DNA of 64,000 nt from Novosphingobium panipatense (GCF_002149965.1 NZ_MSQB01000007.1:82881-146880); one strand, 5' to 3'; shown: positions 1 to 7,071, counted from the first letter of the stretch. The notes: generated from the sequence alone by a model not told the origin. Numbers and translations are program-made.

Positions 1-22
1 TTCCTCGTGAGACATCTCCTTG

Positions 23-93
23 TATCCAATACGGATATTAAGAAACAGTGCACAAAATGGACACGCAGACTGTTGCGATATGTCCAAATAGGA
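23..93. promoter_or_regulatory. Probable phage control region with two TCC-N5-GGA operator-like sites
   Basis: A short inverted repeat, TATCC-AATAC-GGATA, lies at 23-37. A second, looser copy with the same TCC-N5-GGA core lies at 83-93. Both precede the first gene, a small Cro-like HTH protein. An ATG-TCT-CAC reading leftward from position 14 hints at a divergent gene, possibly the lysogeny repressor, but only five codons are visible. Operator function is inferred from position and symmetry. Confidence 0.4.
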
Positions 94-107
94 AATACCA
101 TGGGCTC

Positions 108-308
108 ATGCAGCTCAAAGACTATCTCGTCGAGGCGGATCTCACCTACGACGCATTCGCCAAGCAGATAGGCGCCGCGAACGCGGGCGTCGTCGCGAAG
201 TATGTCGCCGGGCGCCGCGTGCCCCGCCCCCAGTTCATGGCCGCCATCGCCAAGGCGACGGACGGGAAGGTCCAGCCGAACGATTTCTTTCCGGTAGAGG
301 TCTCCTGA
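108..308 (+). CDS. Small Cro/XRE-like HTH DNA-binding protein
   Basis: This 66-residue protein has a helix-turn-helix pattern in its N-terminal half (DAFAKQIGAANAGVVAKYVAG), typical of Cro/CI and YdaS-like phage regulators. It probably acts as the Cro-type switch protein of the prophage and binds the repeats upstream. An ATG at 57 is also in frame, but it would put the second TCC-N5-GGA repeat inside the gene and give a tail without HTH character, so ATG 108 is preferred. The gene ends one base before the helicase start, so the two are probably one transcript. The family is clear at the fold level; the regulatory target is inferred. Confidence 0.65.
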   Translation: MQLKDYLVEADLTYDAFAKQIGAANAGVVAKYVAGRRVPRPQFMAAIAKATDGKVQPNDFFPVEVS

Positions 309-309
309 C

Positions 310-1707
310 ATGCTCGCGAACGTGGAGGCCGAAGCGGCCCTCCTCGGCGCACTCATGCAGGGTGACGCCGAGATCATCGATATCGTCGCCGAAAGGTTGA
401 AGCCGGCTGACTTCTATGAGCCGGTGCACCAGCGGATCTATCAAGCGATTATCGAGCATCACTCTGGCGGGCGCCCGGTGACACCAGTGCTTCTGATCCC
501 GCGCTTTTCACAGGACGAGGGGTTGAAGGCGCTCGGCGGGGTTTCGTACCTGGCCCGCCTGACGGCAGACGGGCAGGGCATGCTCGCGCCGCGCGAACTC
601 GCCAACCAGATCACTGACCTTGCGGCCCGCCGGAAGATGCAGGCGCGTTTCGCGAATGCAGCTGGCGCATGCGAAGACTTGTCGCTTTCGATCGATGCCG
701 TGGCGGCGCAAGGCGAGATGCCACCGGAGGCAACGCCGGGCCTCACTTCCAGGACCTACACGTTGGGGCAGGCCTTCAAGGCTGCGAACGAGCGCATCGA
801 TGACATCACCTCCGGTTCCATCCCGGCTGGTGTCCGTGTCCATGATCTCCAGGACTGGGACGACATCACGCAAGGGATGCAGCCCGGTGCCTACATCTTG
901 GTAGGAGGGCGCCCCAGCATGGGGAAAACCGCCCTAACCCTGAGCGTTGCACGTCGAGCTGCACAGGCCGGGCACGGTGTCCTCTACATCAGTCGCGAAA
1001 TGGACATCGTCAGTTTGATGCCTCGCATCCAGGCAGACCTGTTGGCCGAGGCTGGCGGCGAGGGCGGCATGAACGAGGTCACTCAGGGTGCTCTCTCTCC
1101 TGCCGATCGCAAATTGCTAAGCCGGATCGAAGCGCAGGTCGCGGACTGGCCGCTAGTCATCATCGACCCTGAAACGTTCGGGGCCGATCAGATCAACCTC
1201 GTCATACGTCAGCAGGCCCGCCAGTTTGAGCGCCGGGGCCACAAGCTCGAGCTGGTCATCATCGACTATCTTGGCCTGATTGATCCGCCGGAAGGGCGGG
1301 TGAACCGGGAGCAGGAAGTCTCCGTCATCAGTCGATCCATCAAGAACGCCGCCCGCAACAACCGCATCCCGATTATTGTCCTTTCCCAGCTCAGCCGTGG
1401 CGTCGAGCAGCGCGAGGACAAGCACCCCCAGCTCTCCGACCTTCGTGACAGCGGCACCTTGGAACAGGACGCGGATATCGTCGTCTTCGTGTACCGCGAC
1501 CAGTATTACCTAGAGCGCAACGAGCCCGATCCCGCCGACGCCAAGCGCCGCGAGACTTGGGAGCAGGACATGCGCGCAGCCCGAGACAAGCTGGAGATTT
1601 ACTCTGCCAAGAACCGGCAGGGCGCTCTTTGCCGCCGAAAGCCTTGGTTCTTCGGTCGCAACCAAGCGATTCGAAACAGCGACTTCTATCTGGCGGGGGC
1701 TGCTTGA
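310..1707 (+). CDS. dnaB: Phage replicative DNA helicase, DnaB family
   Basis: This is a 465-residue hexameric 5'-3' replicative helicase. The N-terminal DnaB_N helical domain occupies about residues 1-100 and opens with the usual EAEAALLGALM-type segment. The RecA-like domain follows: Walker A GGRPSMGKTAL near residue 200, Walker B LVIIDYLGLI near 315, and the SQLSRGVEQR...LRDSGTLEQDADIV segment near 360-395. All key motifs are present and the length is normal. It is the second gene of the prophage early operon and directly overlaps the next reading frame (TGATG), implying translational coupling. It probably drives theta-type replication of the phage together with the two following genes, in place of host DnaB. 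Confidence 0.95.
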   Translation: MLANVEAEAALLGALMQGDAEIIDIVAERLKPADFYEPVHQRIYQAIIEHHSGGRPVTPVLLIPRFSQDEGLKALGGVSYLARLTADGQGMLAPRELANQITDLAARRKMQARFANAAGACEDLSLSIDAVAAQGEMPPEATPGLTSRTYTLGQAFKAANERIDDITSGSIPAGVRVHDLQDWDDITQGMQPGAYILVGGRPSMGKTALTLSVARRAAQAGHGVLYISREMDIVSLMPRIQADLLAEAGGEGGMNEVTQGALSPADRKLLSRIEAQVADWPLVIIDPETFGADQINLVIRQQARQFERRGHKLELVIIDYLGLIDPPEGRVNREQEVSVISRSIKNAARNNRIPIIVLSQLSRGVEQREDKHPQLSDLRDSGTLEQDADIVVFVYRDQYYLERNEPDPADAKRRETWEQDMRAARDKLEIYSAKNRQGALCRRKPWFFGRNQAIRNSDFYLAGAA

Positions 1708-2774
1708 TGTCGGACCTGCCCGCTCCGTTGACGCCGCCAGACTGCGACCTGCGCGACTTCTCTCGCTTGATGGTCGACATTCCCCGGCTGCTCTCGTCGA
1801 CCTTCAACGCGAAGGCTTCCAAGAGCCCGGTGGCTTGGATGATCGGTCACAAGTTATGGTATCGTAGTTGGCATCAGGTGCCAGCCGCGTCCCTGCCCGA
1901 TGACGACGACGAGCTATGCTATCTGGCCGAGCTTGGATTTGACCTGAAGACGTTCCGCAAGGCGAAGGGTCTCGCCATGCACGGCTGGGTCAAGTGCTCC
2001 GATGGACGGCTCTATCACCCGGTGGTCGCGGAAGCGGCGCTGGACGCATGGCAGAGCAAGCTGCGTCGCCGCCACAACACCGAATGCGCGCGGGTCAAGA
2101 AGCACAACCAGCGGCATAATACTGATCACGTGCTCCCCACCTTCGAGGAATTTGTCGCTGGCGATTGCCAGCCAGTAACCCTGCCAGCCCCTAGGGACAG
2201 GCGTTCCAAGTCCTCGCATTGTCCTGAGGGACATGATGATTTGTCCTCGGGGACAAGCTCCATTGTCCCTCGGGAAATCGGCTCCAAGGGAAAGGGAGAG
2301 GGAAAGGGAGATTCTAGTAATAGACCTTCGGTCTCGTCGATCAGCGATGCTGACCGACCAGAGCCGGTCTTCCTTCCCACAGTCCTCGAACAGCCCGACG
2401 CGGCTCAGATCGCCTTCGAGCGCCACGATGCCCTTCGGCGTGAGTTCGTACCCAACGCCCGCACCGTCGATTTCACCCCGGAGCGGAGGCGCCACCTGGT
2501 CTCCCGCCTCAAAGAGATCGAAGGCCTCGCCGGCTGGGACGAAGTGCTTTCCCAAATCCGGGGATCGCCGTTCCTGCGTGGCGAGACCTCACGCAACGGT
2601 TTCGTCGCCGTGATCGACTGGCTGCTGAAGCCGGCCAACCTCCGCAAAGTTCGAGAAGGAAACTACGACCATGACGAACACGCCCAGCATCCAGGCCGGT
2701 CCAATGGCCGCAGCCTTCCCCGGAGCCCCATCGATGGCATCCTTGCCGCCCATGGTGGCCGAACTGCTGGCTGA
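1707..2774 (+). CDS. Phage replication-associated protein with DUF1376-like N-terminus
   Basis: This 355-residue protein starts at ATG 1707, sharing an A with the helicase stop codon. The N-terminal ~120 residues (LPDDDDELCYLAELGF...DGRLYHPVVAEAALDAW) resemble DUF1376, a winged-helix-like domain in phage replication initiators. A low-complexity linker rich in Ser, Gly and Lys follows. The C-terminal ~120 residues (RDDEF-less, with LVSRLKEIEGLAGWDEVLSQI and GFVAVIDWLLKPANLRKV) match the C-terminal helical region common to such initiators and helicase loaders. Position next to dnaB supports a role in replication initiation. No enzymatic motif was seen, so a DNA-binding role is inferred. A longer upstream in-frame extension lies inside dnaB and was discarded. 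Confidence 0.7.
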   Translation: MSDLPAPLTPPDCDLRDFSRLMVDIPRLLSSTFNAKASKSPVAWMIGHKLWYRSWHQVPAASLPDDDDELCYLAELGFDLKTFRKAKGLAMHGWVKCSDGRLYHPVVAEAALDAWQSKLRRRHNTECARVKKHNQRHNTDHVLPTFEEFVAGDCQPVTLPAPRDRRSKSSHCPEGHDDLSSGTSSIVPREIGSKGKGEGKGDSSNRPSVSSISDADRPEPVFLPTVLEQPDAAQIAFERHDALRREFVPNARTVDFTPERRRHLVSRLKEIEGLAGWDEVLSQIRGSPFLRGETSRNGFVAVIDWLLKPANLRKVREGNYDHDEHAQHPGRSNGRSLPRSPIDGILAAHGGRTAG

Positions 2775-3276
2775 CAGCCCCCAAGAGTTCGTCTTCGATG
2801 GCGGCCCGCTCTGGCGGCCGGAAAAGGCTTTGGACGCTGCCCACCAGTCAGGGCACGAGGGAGCTATTCCCGAGCATCGGCGAGAGCTTGAGGCAATGAT
2901 GGCGCGATCTTCCCGCAAATGGGTCGACCAGCGGCTGGCATCGCTTTTCGTACACTTCCATCCCACCAGGGAGGTCGATGGCCAGGCATTCGGCATCTGG
3001 AACGATGAGATGGCGCGGCTGCTGATCGACCTGCCCCACGACATCCTTGCCCATTCCATCGACGAGGCAATCCGAAAGAGCGGTCACGGGTTTGCGCCAT
3101 CGGTCGGCGAGATCCGGCGATACGCGGATCCGCTCGTGGAGCAGCGGGAGGTGCAAATCGATCGCCTCCGTCGGATGGAAGCTGCACTGGCCGATCCGGC
3201 CGCGACCGAGGAACGTGCCCAGCGCCGCGCCAATCAGGCCGCGCACGAACGCCACATGGCCGAGGTTGGCCGATGA
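2671..3276 (+). CDS. Phage protein, possible helicase-loader-type replication accessory
   Basis: This 201-residue protein begins at ATG 2671 behind a good AAGGA ribosome site, which forces a 104-base overlap with the end of the previous gene in another frame. It is mostly helical and charged, with a Pro/Ala-rich N-terminus and a long C-terminal helix (EQREVQIDRLRRMEAALADPAATEERAQRRANQ, positions about 155-190). The middle segment (LPHDILAHSIDEAIRKSGHGFAPSVGEIRRYADPL) resembles small phage proteins encoded beside DnaB-type helicases. No catalytic motif is visible. A role in loading or regulating the helicase is an inference from neighbourhood only. Confidence 0.65.
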   Translation: MTNTPSIQAGPMAAAFPGAPSMASLPPMVAELLADSPQEFVFDGGPLWRPEKALDAAHQSGHEGAIPEHRRELEAMMARSSRKWVDQRLASLFVHFHPTREVDGQAFGIWNDEMARLLIDLPHDILAHSIDEAIRKSGHGFAPSVGEIRRYADPLVEQREVQIDRLRRMEAALADPAATEERAQRRANQAAHERHMAEVGR

Positions 3277-3566
3277 GCCGGGCCGCGATTGCCCTGGGGC
3301 TCGCCGTTTTCGGCATCGTCGCCGCGAGTGGCGGCTGTTCCGAGGATAAGGCAGGAATGCGCGCCGCCGTTCAGGACTTCGGGTTCACCGAAGTGACGCT
3401 GGGCGGCTTCGCATGGCTGGGTTGCTCGAAAGACGACATGTTCAGCCGAACTTGGGTCGGCCTGAGCGCGTCCGGCAGCCGGGTCGAAGGCGTCGTCTGC
3501 GGCGGCTGGGCCAAGGGGTACACGGTGCGCATCACTGGCCGGGCCGAAGAGGAAACACCGCGGTGA
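3273..3566 (+). CDS. Small phage protein of unknown function with a lipoprotein-like N-terminus
   Basis: This 97-residue protein overlaps the previous stop by ATGA. Residues 5-20 are hydrophobic and followed by a Cys (LAVFGIVAASGGCSEDK), so the N-terminus looks like a signal peptide with an imperfect lipobox. The rest (FGFTEVTLGGFAWLGCSKDDMFSRTW... VCGGWAKGYTVRITGR) is compact with three more Cys. Similar short proteins are common in early regions of alphaproteobacterial phages, but I cannot assign a function. It sits inside the replication operon, with genes coupled on both sides. Confidence 0.55.
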   Translation: MSRAAIALGLAVFGIVAASGGCSEDKAGMRAAVQDFGFTEVTLGGFAWLGCSKDDMFSRTWVGLSASGSRVEGVVCGGWAKGYTVRITGRAEEETPR

Positions 3567-3730
3567 GCGTTCGGAGGCCGAGCCCAGCCGCTACCGCTCG
3601 CGCCATTGCTCGCGACGTTCGGCGCCTGCGGCCAGACTGGCGGATGCCTGAGCGCTATTTCGAAAACCGGGATGAGATCGAGAACCGCCTTTGTCGGCTC
3701 GCCCGAGAACTGGATACCACGAATGCCTAA
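3563..3730 (+). CDS. Small basic phage protein, GTG start
   Basis: This is a 55-residue reading frame from GTG 3563, which overlaps the previous gene's stop codon (GTGA) and ends 8 bases inside the next gene. The tight overlaps on both sides and a plausible sequence (SVRRPSPAATARAIARDVRRL, then RYFENRDEIENRLCRLARELD) support a real gene in the early operon. It is Arg-rich and predicted helical, which would suit nucleic-acid or protein binding. No family is recognised. The same frame extends further upstream within the preceding gene, but that part is out-of-frame shadow. Confidence 0.5.
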   Translation: MSVRRPSPAATARAIARDVRRLRPDWRMPERYFENRDEIENRLCRLARELDTTNA

Positions 3731-4403
3731 GTCCGAGACCATTGCCGCCCTAGCGGCGCAGACGAAGCGCCGCGCCAGCCGCCCCGCATCTCCCAAGCCC
3801 GTGAAGGCAGATCCCTTCGCGCCCACCCCCGAGCAGCGCGAGCACGCGGTCTATGTCGAACAGGACATCGTCGACGTGAAGGCGAAAGGTCGCGTAACGA
3901 TCGGCAAGGCCTTCCGGAAGCAGCCGCGCTTCGAAACCATGGAAGGCATCGGCACCGAGCAGCTCAAGGCGCTGCGCTGCTACCGCGCCGCGTTCGATGC
4001 CAGCGAGATGTCGGAGACGAAATGCGCCTTGGACGTGCGCCCGCGCGGCGCGGCTGGCTCGCACGGGGCGATCTCTGCCATCGAGGCGCGCGCGTTCGGC
4101 GCCAGCACGTTGCGCGGCATCGAGTGCCAGCTTGGGGCCTTGGTGCACACGCTGCGTGACGTGGCGCTTATGGACCTGACGTTCTCAGAGGCAGCGATGA
4201 AGCGGTTCGGCAGCCGTGAGCAGGATTGGATCGAAGTCGGCAAGGGCAAGCGCAAGCCGCGGTCGATCGTCAAGCTGGTCCCGAAGTCTGGCACTCACCG
4301 GCAGATCATCAGGAACGAGTTCTTCACCGGGCTCGGCCTTCTGATGGAGGCAGTGGAGCCGCTGCTTGCCAAGCGTCCAAATCGGCGGCATCGCGATCCC
4401 TGA
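3723..4403 (+). CDS. Phage protein of unknown function, possibly a regulator near the early/late boundary
   Basis: This 226-residue protein starts at ATG 3723 (MPKSETIAALAAQTKRRASR), with a basic Pro-rich N-terminal 35 residues. A globular part follows, with a helical region around GTEQLKALRCYRAAFDASEMSETKCAL and a C-terminal half containing a basic KGKRKPRSIVKL patch and a helical end. It is the last gene of the co-directional early operon. The arrangement, with a basic tail and a helical dosage-type C-terminus, loosely recalls DUF6456-like regulators of alphaproteobacterial phages, but the match is weak and I do not assign it. A possible role in late transcription is speculation from position. 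Confidence 0.55.
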   Translation: MPKSETIAALAAQTKRRASRPASPKPVKADPFAPTPEQREHAVYVEQDIVDVKAKGRVTIGKAFRKQPRFETMEGIGTEQLKALRCYRAAFDASEMSETKCALDVRPRGAAGSHGAISAIEARAFGASTLRGIECQLGALVHTLRDVALMDLTFSEAAMKRFGSREQDWIEVGKGKRKPRSIVKLVPKSGTHRQIIRNEFFTGLGLLMEAVEPLLAKRPNRRHRDP

Positions 4404-4463
4404 AAGCGGCTGAGGAACGGCCGACTTTCGGTCACATGCCGCTCTGTTCTACAGGTGAACTCG

Positions 4464-5435
4464 ATGCCCTCTTTGTTCGAAAACGCTGTTGCTTCAATTC
4501 GAATGGGGGTCGAAGACTTTCGGCAACAAGACCATGATCGCGACATTTCGGCTGTTCGTAACTTCTACGCCGGAGTGCTGCTCCTCGCGAAAGAGGCGCT
4601 CATTCGATCTGCGCCAAACGCTGATCCGCAACATGTAATCGGAGCGAAGTTTAAGCCAGTGCCGGACGGGTCTGGAGGGGTCGAGATGTCCCAAGTTGGG
4701 CATACGACCATCGACTTCCGGGCGATTGGTGAACGGGCCCAGGATTTCGGGGTGGCACTGGACGGCAAGGCGCTCAAGGCGCTTAACGAAATCCGCAATG
4801 ATATGGAGCATCATTATACATCTGAGCCGTCTACAGCGATCCGCGCGGCAATAAGTAAAGGCTTTCCCGTCGCCGCCTCCTTGTTCCGACAGATGGAAGA
4901 AGATCCCATTGCCTTGCTGGGAGAAGCGTGGACCACCATGCTAGATACCAAAGAACTCTACGATCAAGAGCTTAGAGAAGCCCGCGCCACACTCGCTAAG
5001 ATCCGGTGGTATTCACCTTCAATCTCTCCGGAGTTCGTCAAGTGCACGGCCTGTCAGTCCGAGCTGGTCGAACAGATCGATGGAGAAAACGATACTCAGG
5101 CAATTGCGGAATTGCGCTGCAAGACCTGTGGGTCGGACGTTGAAATGGTGGACGTGATCGAACAGGTGCTCGAAGCCGTTTATGGAGCTGAAGCTTACCT
5201 TCGGCACAAAGATGTGTCCGAACCTGGACCGATCTACGATTGCCGGGCTTGTGGTCACTCCACGCTTGTTGAAAGTGAAAATGGCTGCGGCTATTGCAAT
5301 GAACCTCTAGATTATGTGCGCGAGTGCAGAAGGTGCGAGGCCGGGATTAGTGTTCAAGACTACTACGAGGGACTTGATGAAGGACTATGCTCTTATTGTT
5401 CGCACATATGGTATAAAATGATGAAAGAAGATTAG
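4464..5435 (+). CDS. HEPN-like domain protein with C-terminal zinc ribbons
   Basis: This 323-residue protein starts at ATG 4464, which has an AGGTG site 5-6 bases upstream; a GTG at 4455 would overlap that site. Residues ~30-130 are helical and contain R111-N-D-M-E-H116 (EIRNDMEHHY), matching the R-x4-6-H signature of HEPN-fold RNases. The C-terminal half carries repeated CxxC pairs (CTACQSE/CKTCGSD, then CRACGHS, CGYCNEP, CRRCEAG, CSYC), reading as two or three zinc ribbons. Base composition is lower in GC than its neighbours and the gene lies beside a toxin-antitoxin pair, which suggests cargo rather than a core phage gene. RNase or defence activity is inferred from the motif and context. 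Confidence 0.65.
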   Translation: MPSLFENAVASIRMGVEDFRQQDHDRDISAVRNFYAGVLLLAKEALIRSAPNADPQHVIGAKFKPVPDGSGGVEMSQVGHTTIDFRAIGERAQDFGVALDGKALKALNEIRNDMEHHYTSEPSTAIRAAISKGFPVAASLFRQMEEDPIALLGEAWTTMLDTKELYDQELREARATLAKIRWYSPSISPEFVKCTACQSELVEQIDGENDTQAIAELRCKTCGSDVEMVDVIEQVLEAVYGAEAYLRHKDVSEPGPIYDCRACGHSTLVESENGCGYCNEPLDYVRECRRCEAGISVQDYYEGLDEGLCSYCSHIWYKMMKED

Positions 5436-5484
5436 GGCTGAAAATTTCAAAGCATCCGGTAGTTTTTCTTGGGTTTGGCCGCGA

Positions 5485-5826
5485 TTAAACGAGATCGTCG
5501 ATCGCGATCGTGAGCGCATCCGCCAACTTACGAAGGGTTTGGACTGAGCCAACCTGTTTGGTGCCTTCGATCTGCGCGATCTGAGCACGGCTTACACCAG
5601 CCGCCTCCGAAAGCGCGAGTTGGGTCAGCCCGCGATACTCACGCCAGACCCGCAGCGGGCTTTCGCCAGCGAGGATGCGGTTGACCAGTTCGGCTGGAAC
5701 GTATTCATCATCGCCACGCTCGACGGCAGCCTTCACGCGCTCTGAGGCGCGGATGTCCGCCAGGTCTTCTGCCGCCTCCTGAAGCGCCTGGTACTCTTCG
5801 ATCGGTATCGTAACCATCTCACCCAT
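5485..5826 (-). CDS. HTH (XRE-type) antitoxin of a RelE-like toxin-antitoxin pair
   Basis: This 113-residue antitoxin has an N-terminal half (VTIPIEEYQALQEAAEDLADIRASERVKAAVE) that resembles a toxin-binding/dimerisation helix segment. The C-terminal ~60 residues form an XRE helix-turn-helix (YRGLTQLALSEAAGVSRAQIAQIEGTKQVGSVQTLRKLADAL). It follows the toxin gene on the same strand, a toxin-first order as in higBA. ATG 5826 is chosen because a GGAGG site lies 5 bases upstream; ATG 5839-5841 overlaps the toxin stop but lacks a site. It should neutralise the toxin and repress the operon through the mirrored 19-bp repeats at 6095-6146. Confidence 0.85.
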   Translation of the reverse strand: MGEMVTIPIEEYQALQEAAEDLADIRASERVKAAVERGDDEYVPAELVNRILAGESPLRVWREYRGLTQLALSEAAGVSRAQIAQIEGTKQVGSVQTLRKLADALTIAIDDLV

Positions 5827-5837
5827 GTGAACCTCCA

Positions 5838-6092
5838 TCATTCGTAGATGCTGCCGCGAGAGCCAATCTTCGTCACCGTCAGAACTACGCCATCGTTCAT
5901 GATGACCCGCCAGTCTCCGACCCGAAGGCGGATGTCGTCGCTGCCCTTGAGGGCCTTGACGTTGTTCGCCTGCGAAGCCGGGTCTGCGGCGTAAGCCTCG
6001 ACCTTCGACACGATCCGCGCCGACGTATTTGCAGGCATCGAGCGGAGCGTCTTGAGGGCTGAGCGGGCGTACTGGATCGGCTTCATGAGCAT
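5838..6092 (-). CDS. RelE/ParE-superfamily toxin
   Basis: This 84-residue toxin has the RelE fold pattern: KPIQYARSALKTLRSMPANTSARIVSKVEAYA, then the core KALKGSDDIRLRVGDWRVIMNDGVVLTVTKIGSRGSIYE. The LRVGDWRVI strand and C-terminal KIGSR...Y match mRNA-interferase members of the superfamily. ATG 6092 is favoured because GGAGAG lies 8 bases upstream; two upstream Met codons would place the operator repeat inside the gene. The gene is expressed leftward with the antitoxin, overlapping or nearly abutting it. Within a prophage it may stabilise lysogeny or abort infection by other phages; this role is inferred. Confidence 0.85.
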   Translation of the reverse strand: MLMKPIQYARSALKTLRSMPANTSARIVSKVEAYAADPASQANNVKALKGSDDIRLRVGDWRVIMNDGVVLTVTKIGSRGSIYE

Positions 6093-6094
6093 CA

Positions 6095-6146
6095 ATGTAA
6101 CTCTCCGTAACATCTTCGTCAATAAGAATGTTACAGGGAGTTACAT
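6095..6146. promoter_or_regulatory. Mirrored pair of 19-bp operators upstream of the toxin-antitoxin operon
   Basis: ATGTAACTCTCCGTAACAT at 6095-6113 and ATGTTACAGGGAGTTACAT at 6128-6146 are near-perfect reverse complements of each other (two mismatches in the 5-bp centre). They are centred 33 bp apart, about three helical turns. The inner copy ends three bases before the toxin start codon and contains its ribosome site. This layout is typical of autoregulated toxin-antitoxin operators bound by the HTH antitoxin; binding itself is inferred. Confidence 0.7.
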
Positions 6147-6240
6147 CTAGATAAGACTTGTGCTGGGCACGGAAACAGGGCAAGTAGATACGGTTGGATT
6201 TCGATGCGCCCGCAGCCGAAAGGTGAGCGGGCTTTGTCGT

Positions 6241-6405
6241 TCAGAATTGAGCCTCGCTCAGCAGCAGGGCTTTTGCGTGGTAGGCCACGGCTCTTTCGCG
6301 ATGGGCATAGACGGCAGCGATTGAACGTCTGCGCCTGAGCGCTTCCTGCGCTTTGCGTGCTTCCTTTCGTGCCCGGCATAGCAGGCGCTCGATAGAAGGT
6401 TTCAT
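6241..6405 (-). CDS. Small basic protein of unknown function
   Basis: This is a 54-residue leftward frame from ATG 6405, with a GGGAG site 7 bases upstream. The sequence (MKPSIERLLCRARKEARKAQ, then LRRRRSIAAVYAHRERAVAYHAKALLLSEAQF) is Arg/Ala-rich and predicted to be almost wholly helical. The frame continues upstream across two tRNA genes, so only this part is considered. It lies between the toxin-antitoxin promoter and the tRNA genes. Nothing else is recognised between 6150 and 6513. Confidence 0.4.
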   Translation of the reverse strand: MKPSIERLLCRARKEARKAQEALRRRRSIAAVYAHRERAVAYHAKALLLSEAQF

Positions 6406-6513
6406 AGCCGGCTCCCGAACCTCGATGAGCGGGAGGTTATGGAGCGAGCCAGCAGTTTCAAACATGCGTCGGCAAAGTGAATTGATCGCGCGCCTAACTG
6501 TTTCGTCATCAAT

Positions 6514-6589
6514 GCCGCCGTAGCTCCAGTGGTAGAGCAGCCGCTTTGTAAGCGGACGGTCCAAGGTTCGAATCCTTATGGCGGCACCA
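6514..6589 (+). tRNA. tRNA-Thr (anticodon UGU)
   Basis: The 76-base gene folds as a full cloverleaf. The acceptor GCCGCCG pairs with TGGCGGC, the D-stem is GCTC/GAGC, the anticodon loop is TTTGTAA with TGT at positions 34-36, and the T-loop is TTCGAAT. The 3' CCA is encoded. It is phage-carried, 50 bases from a second tRNA gene, and reads ACA, a codon expected to be rare in a high-GC host. Confidence 0.9.
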
Positions 6590-6639
6590 CCCGTTTCGAT
6601 ATCGAAGCAATTTTCGCCAGATCGGGCGTAAACCTCCAG

Positions 6640-6713
6640 GCGGCCATCGTCTAACGGTAAGGCCTCAGCCTTCCAAGCTGATGATGCCGGTTCGATCCCG
6701 GCTGGCCGCTCCA
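6640..6713 (+). tRNA. tRNA-Gly (anticodon UCC)
   Basis: The 74-base gene has acceptor GCGGCCA pairing with TGGCCGC, a perfect TCAGC/GCTGA anticodon stem with loop CTTCCAA (anticodon TCC), T-loop TTCGATC and an encoded CCA. It reads GGA/GGG. It ends 15 bases before the HNH endonuclease start, so it probably shares a transcript with the late operon or with the other tRNA. Confidence 0.92.
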
Positions 6714-6728
6714 TTCAAAGGCGCGACT

Positions 6729-7064
6729 ATGGACCAGCCGAGCTGGCGTCACGACAAGCGCACGGCCGCAGAGCGCGGCTACGGAGGGAAGTGGCAGAAG
6801 GCCCGGCTCTCCTTCCTCGCTGCCAATCCCACATGCTGCCGATGCTCAGCTCGAGGCCGGGAGGTCCCATCTACCGTTGTTAATCACCGCGTCCCTCACA
6901 GAGGCGATAGTAAGCTGTTTTGGGATCGCAAGAATTGGGAAGCAGTCTGCAAACCTTGTCATGACGGCGAGATCCAGAGGGAGGAACGCACAGGTATCGT
7001 CCACGGAAGCGACATCGCCGGCCGCCCACTAGATCCCGCCCATCCTTGGAATAGGGATTCGTAG
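6729..7064 (+). CDS. HNH endonuclease
   Basis: This is a 111-residue HNH nuclease. Residues ~35-40 hold the CCRC zinc knuckle, then VNHRVPHRGDSKLFWDRKNWEAVCKPCHDGEIQ gives the H-N-H core and second CxxC. Start ATG 6729 (MDQPSWRHDKRT) has AAAGG upstream; the longer frame runs back into the tRNA. In HK97-like phages an HNH protein encoded just before the terminase genes works with the terminase in cutting concatemers for packaging. The same role is likely here. Confidence 0.9.
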   Translation: MDQPSWRHDKRTAAERGYGGKWQKARLSFLAANPTCCRCSARGREVPSTVVNHRVPHRGDSKLFWDRKNWEAVCKPCHDGEIQREERTGIVHGSDIAGRPLDPAHPWNRDS

Positions 7065-7071
7065 GATCAGT

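Noticed and set aside
6406..6714. Upstream part of the small minus-strand frame
   Set aside because: It covers both tRNA genes on the opposite strand; only the part from 6405, with a ribosome site, is kept.
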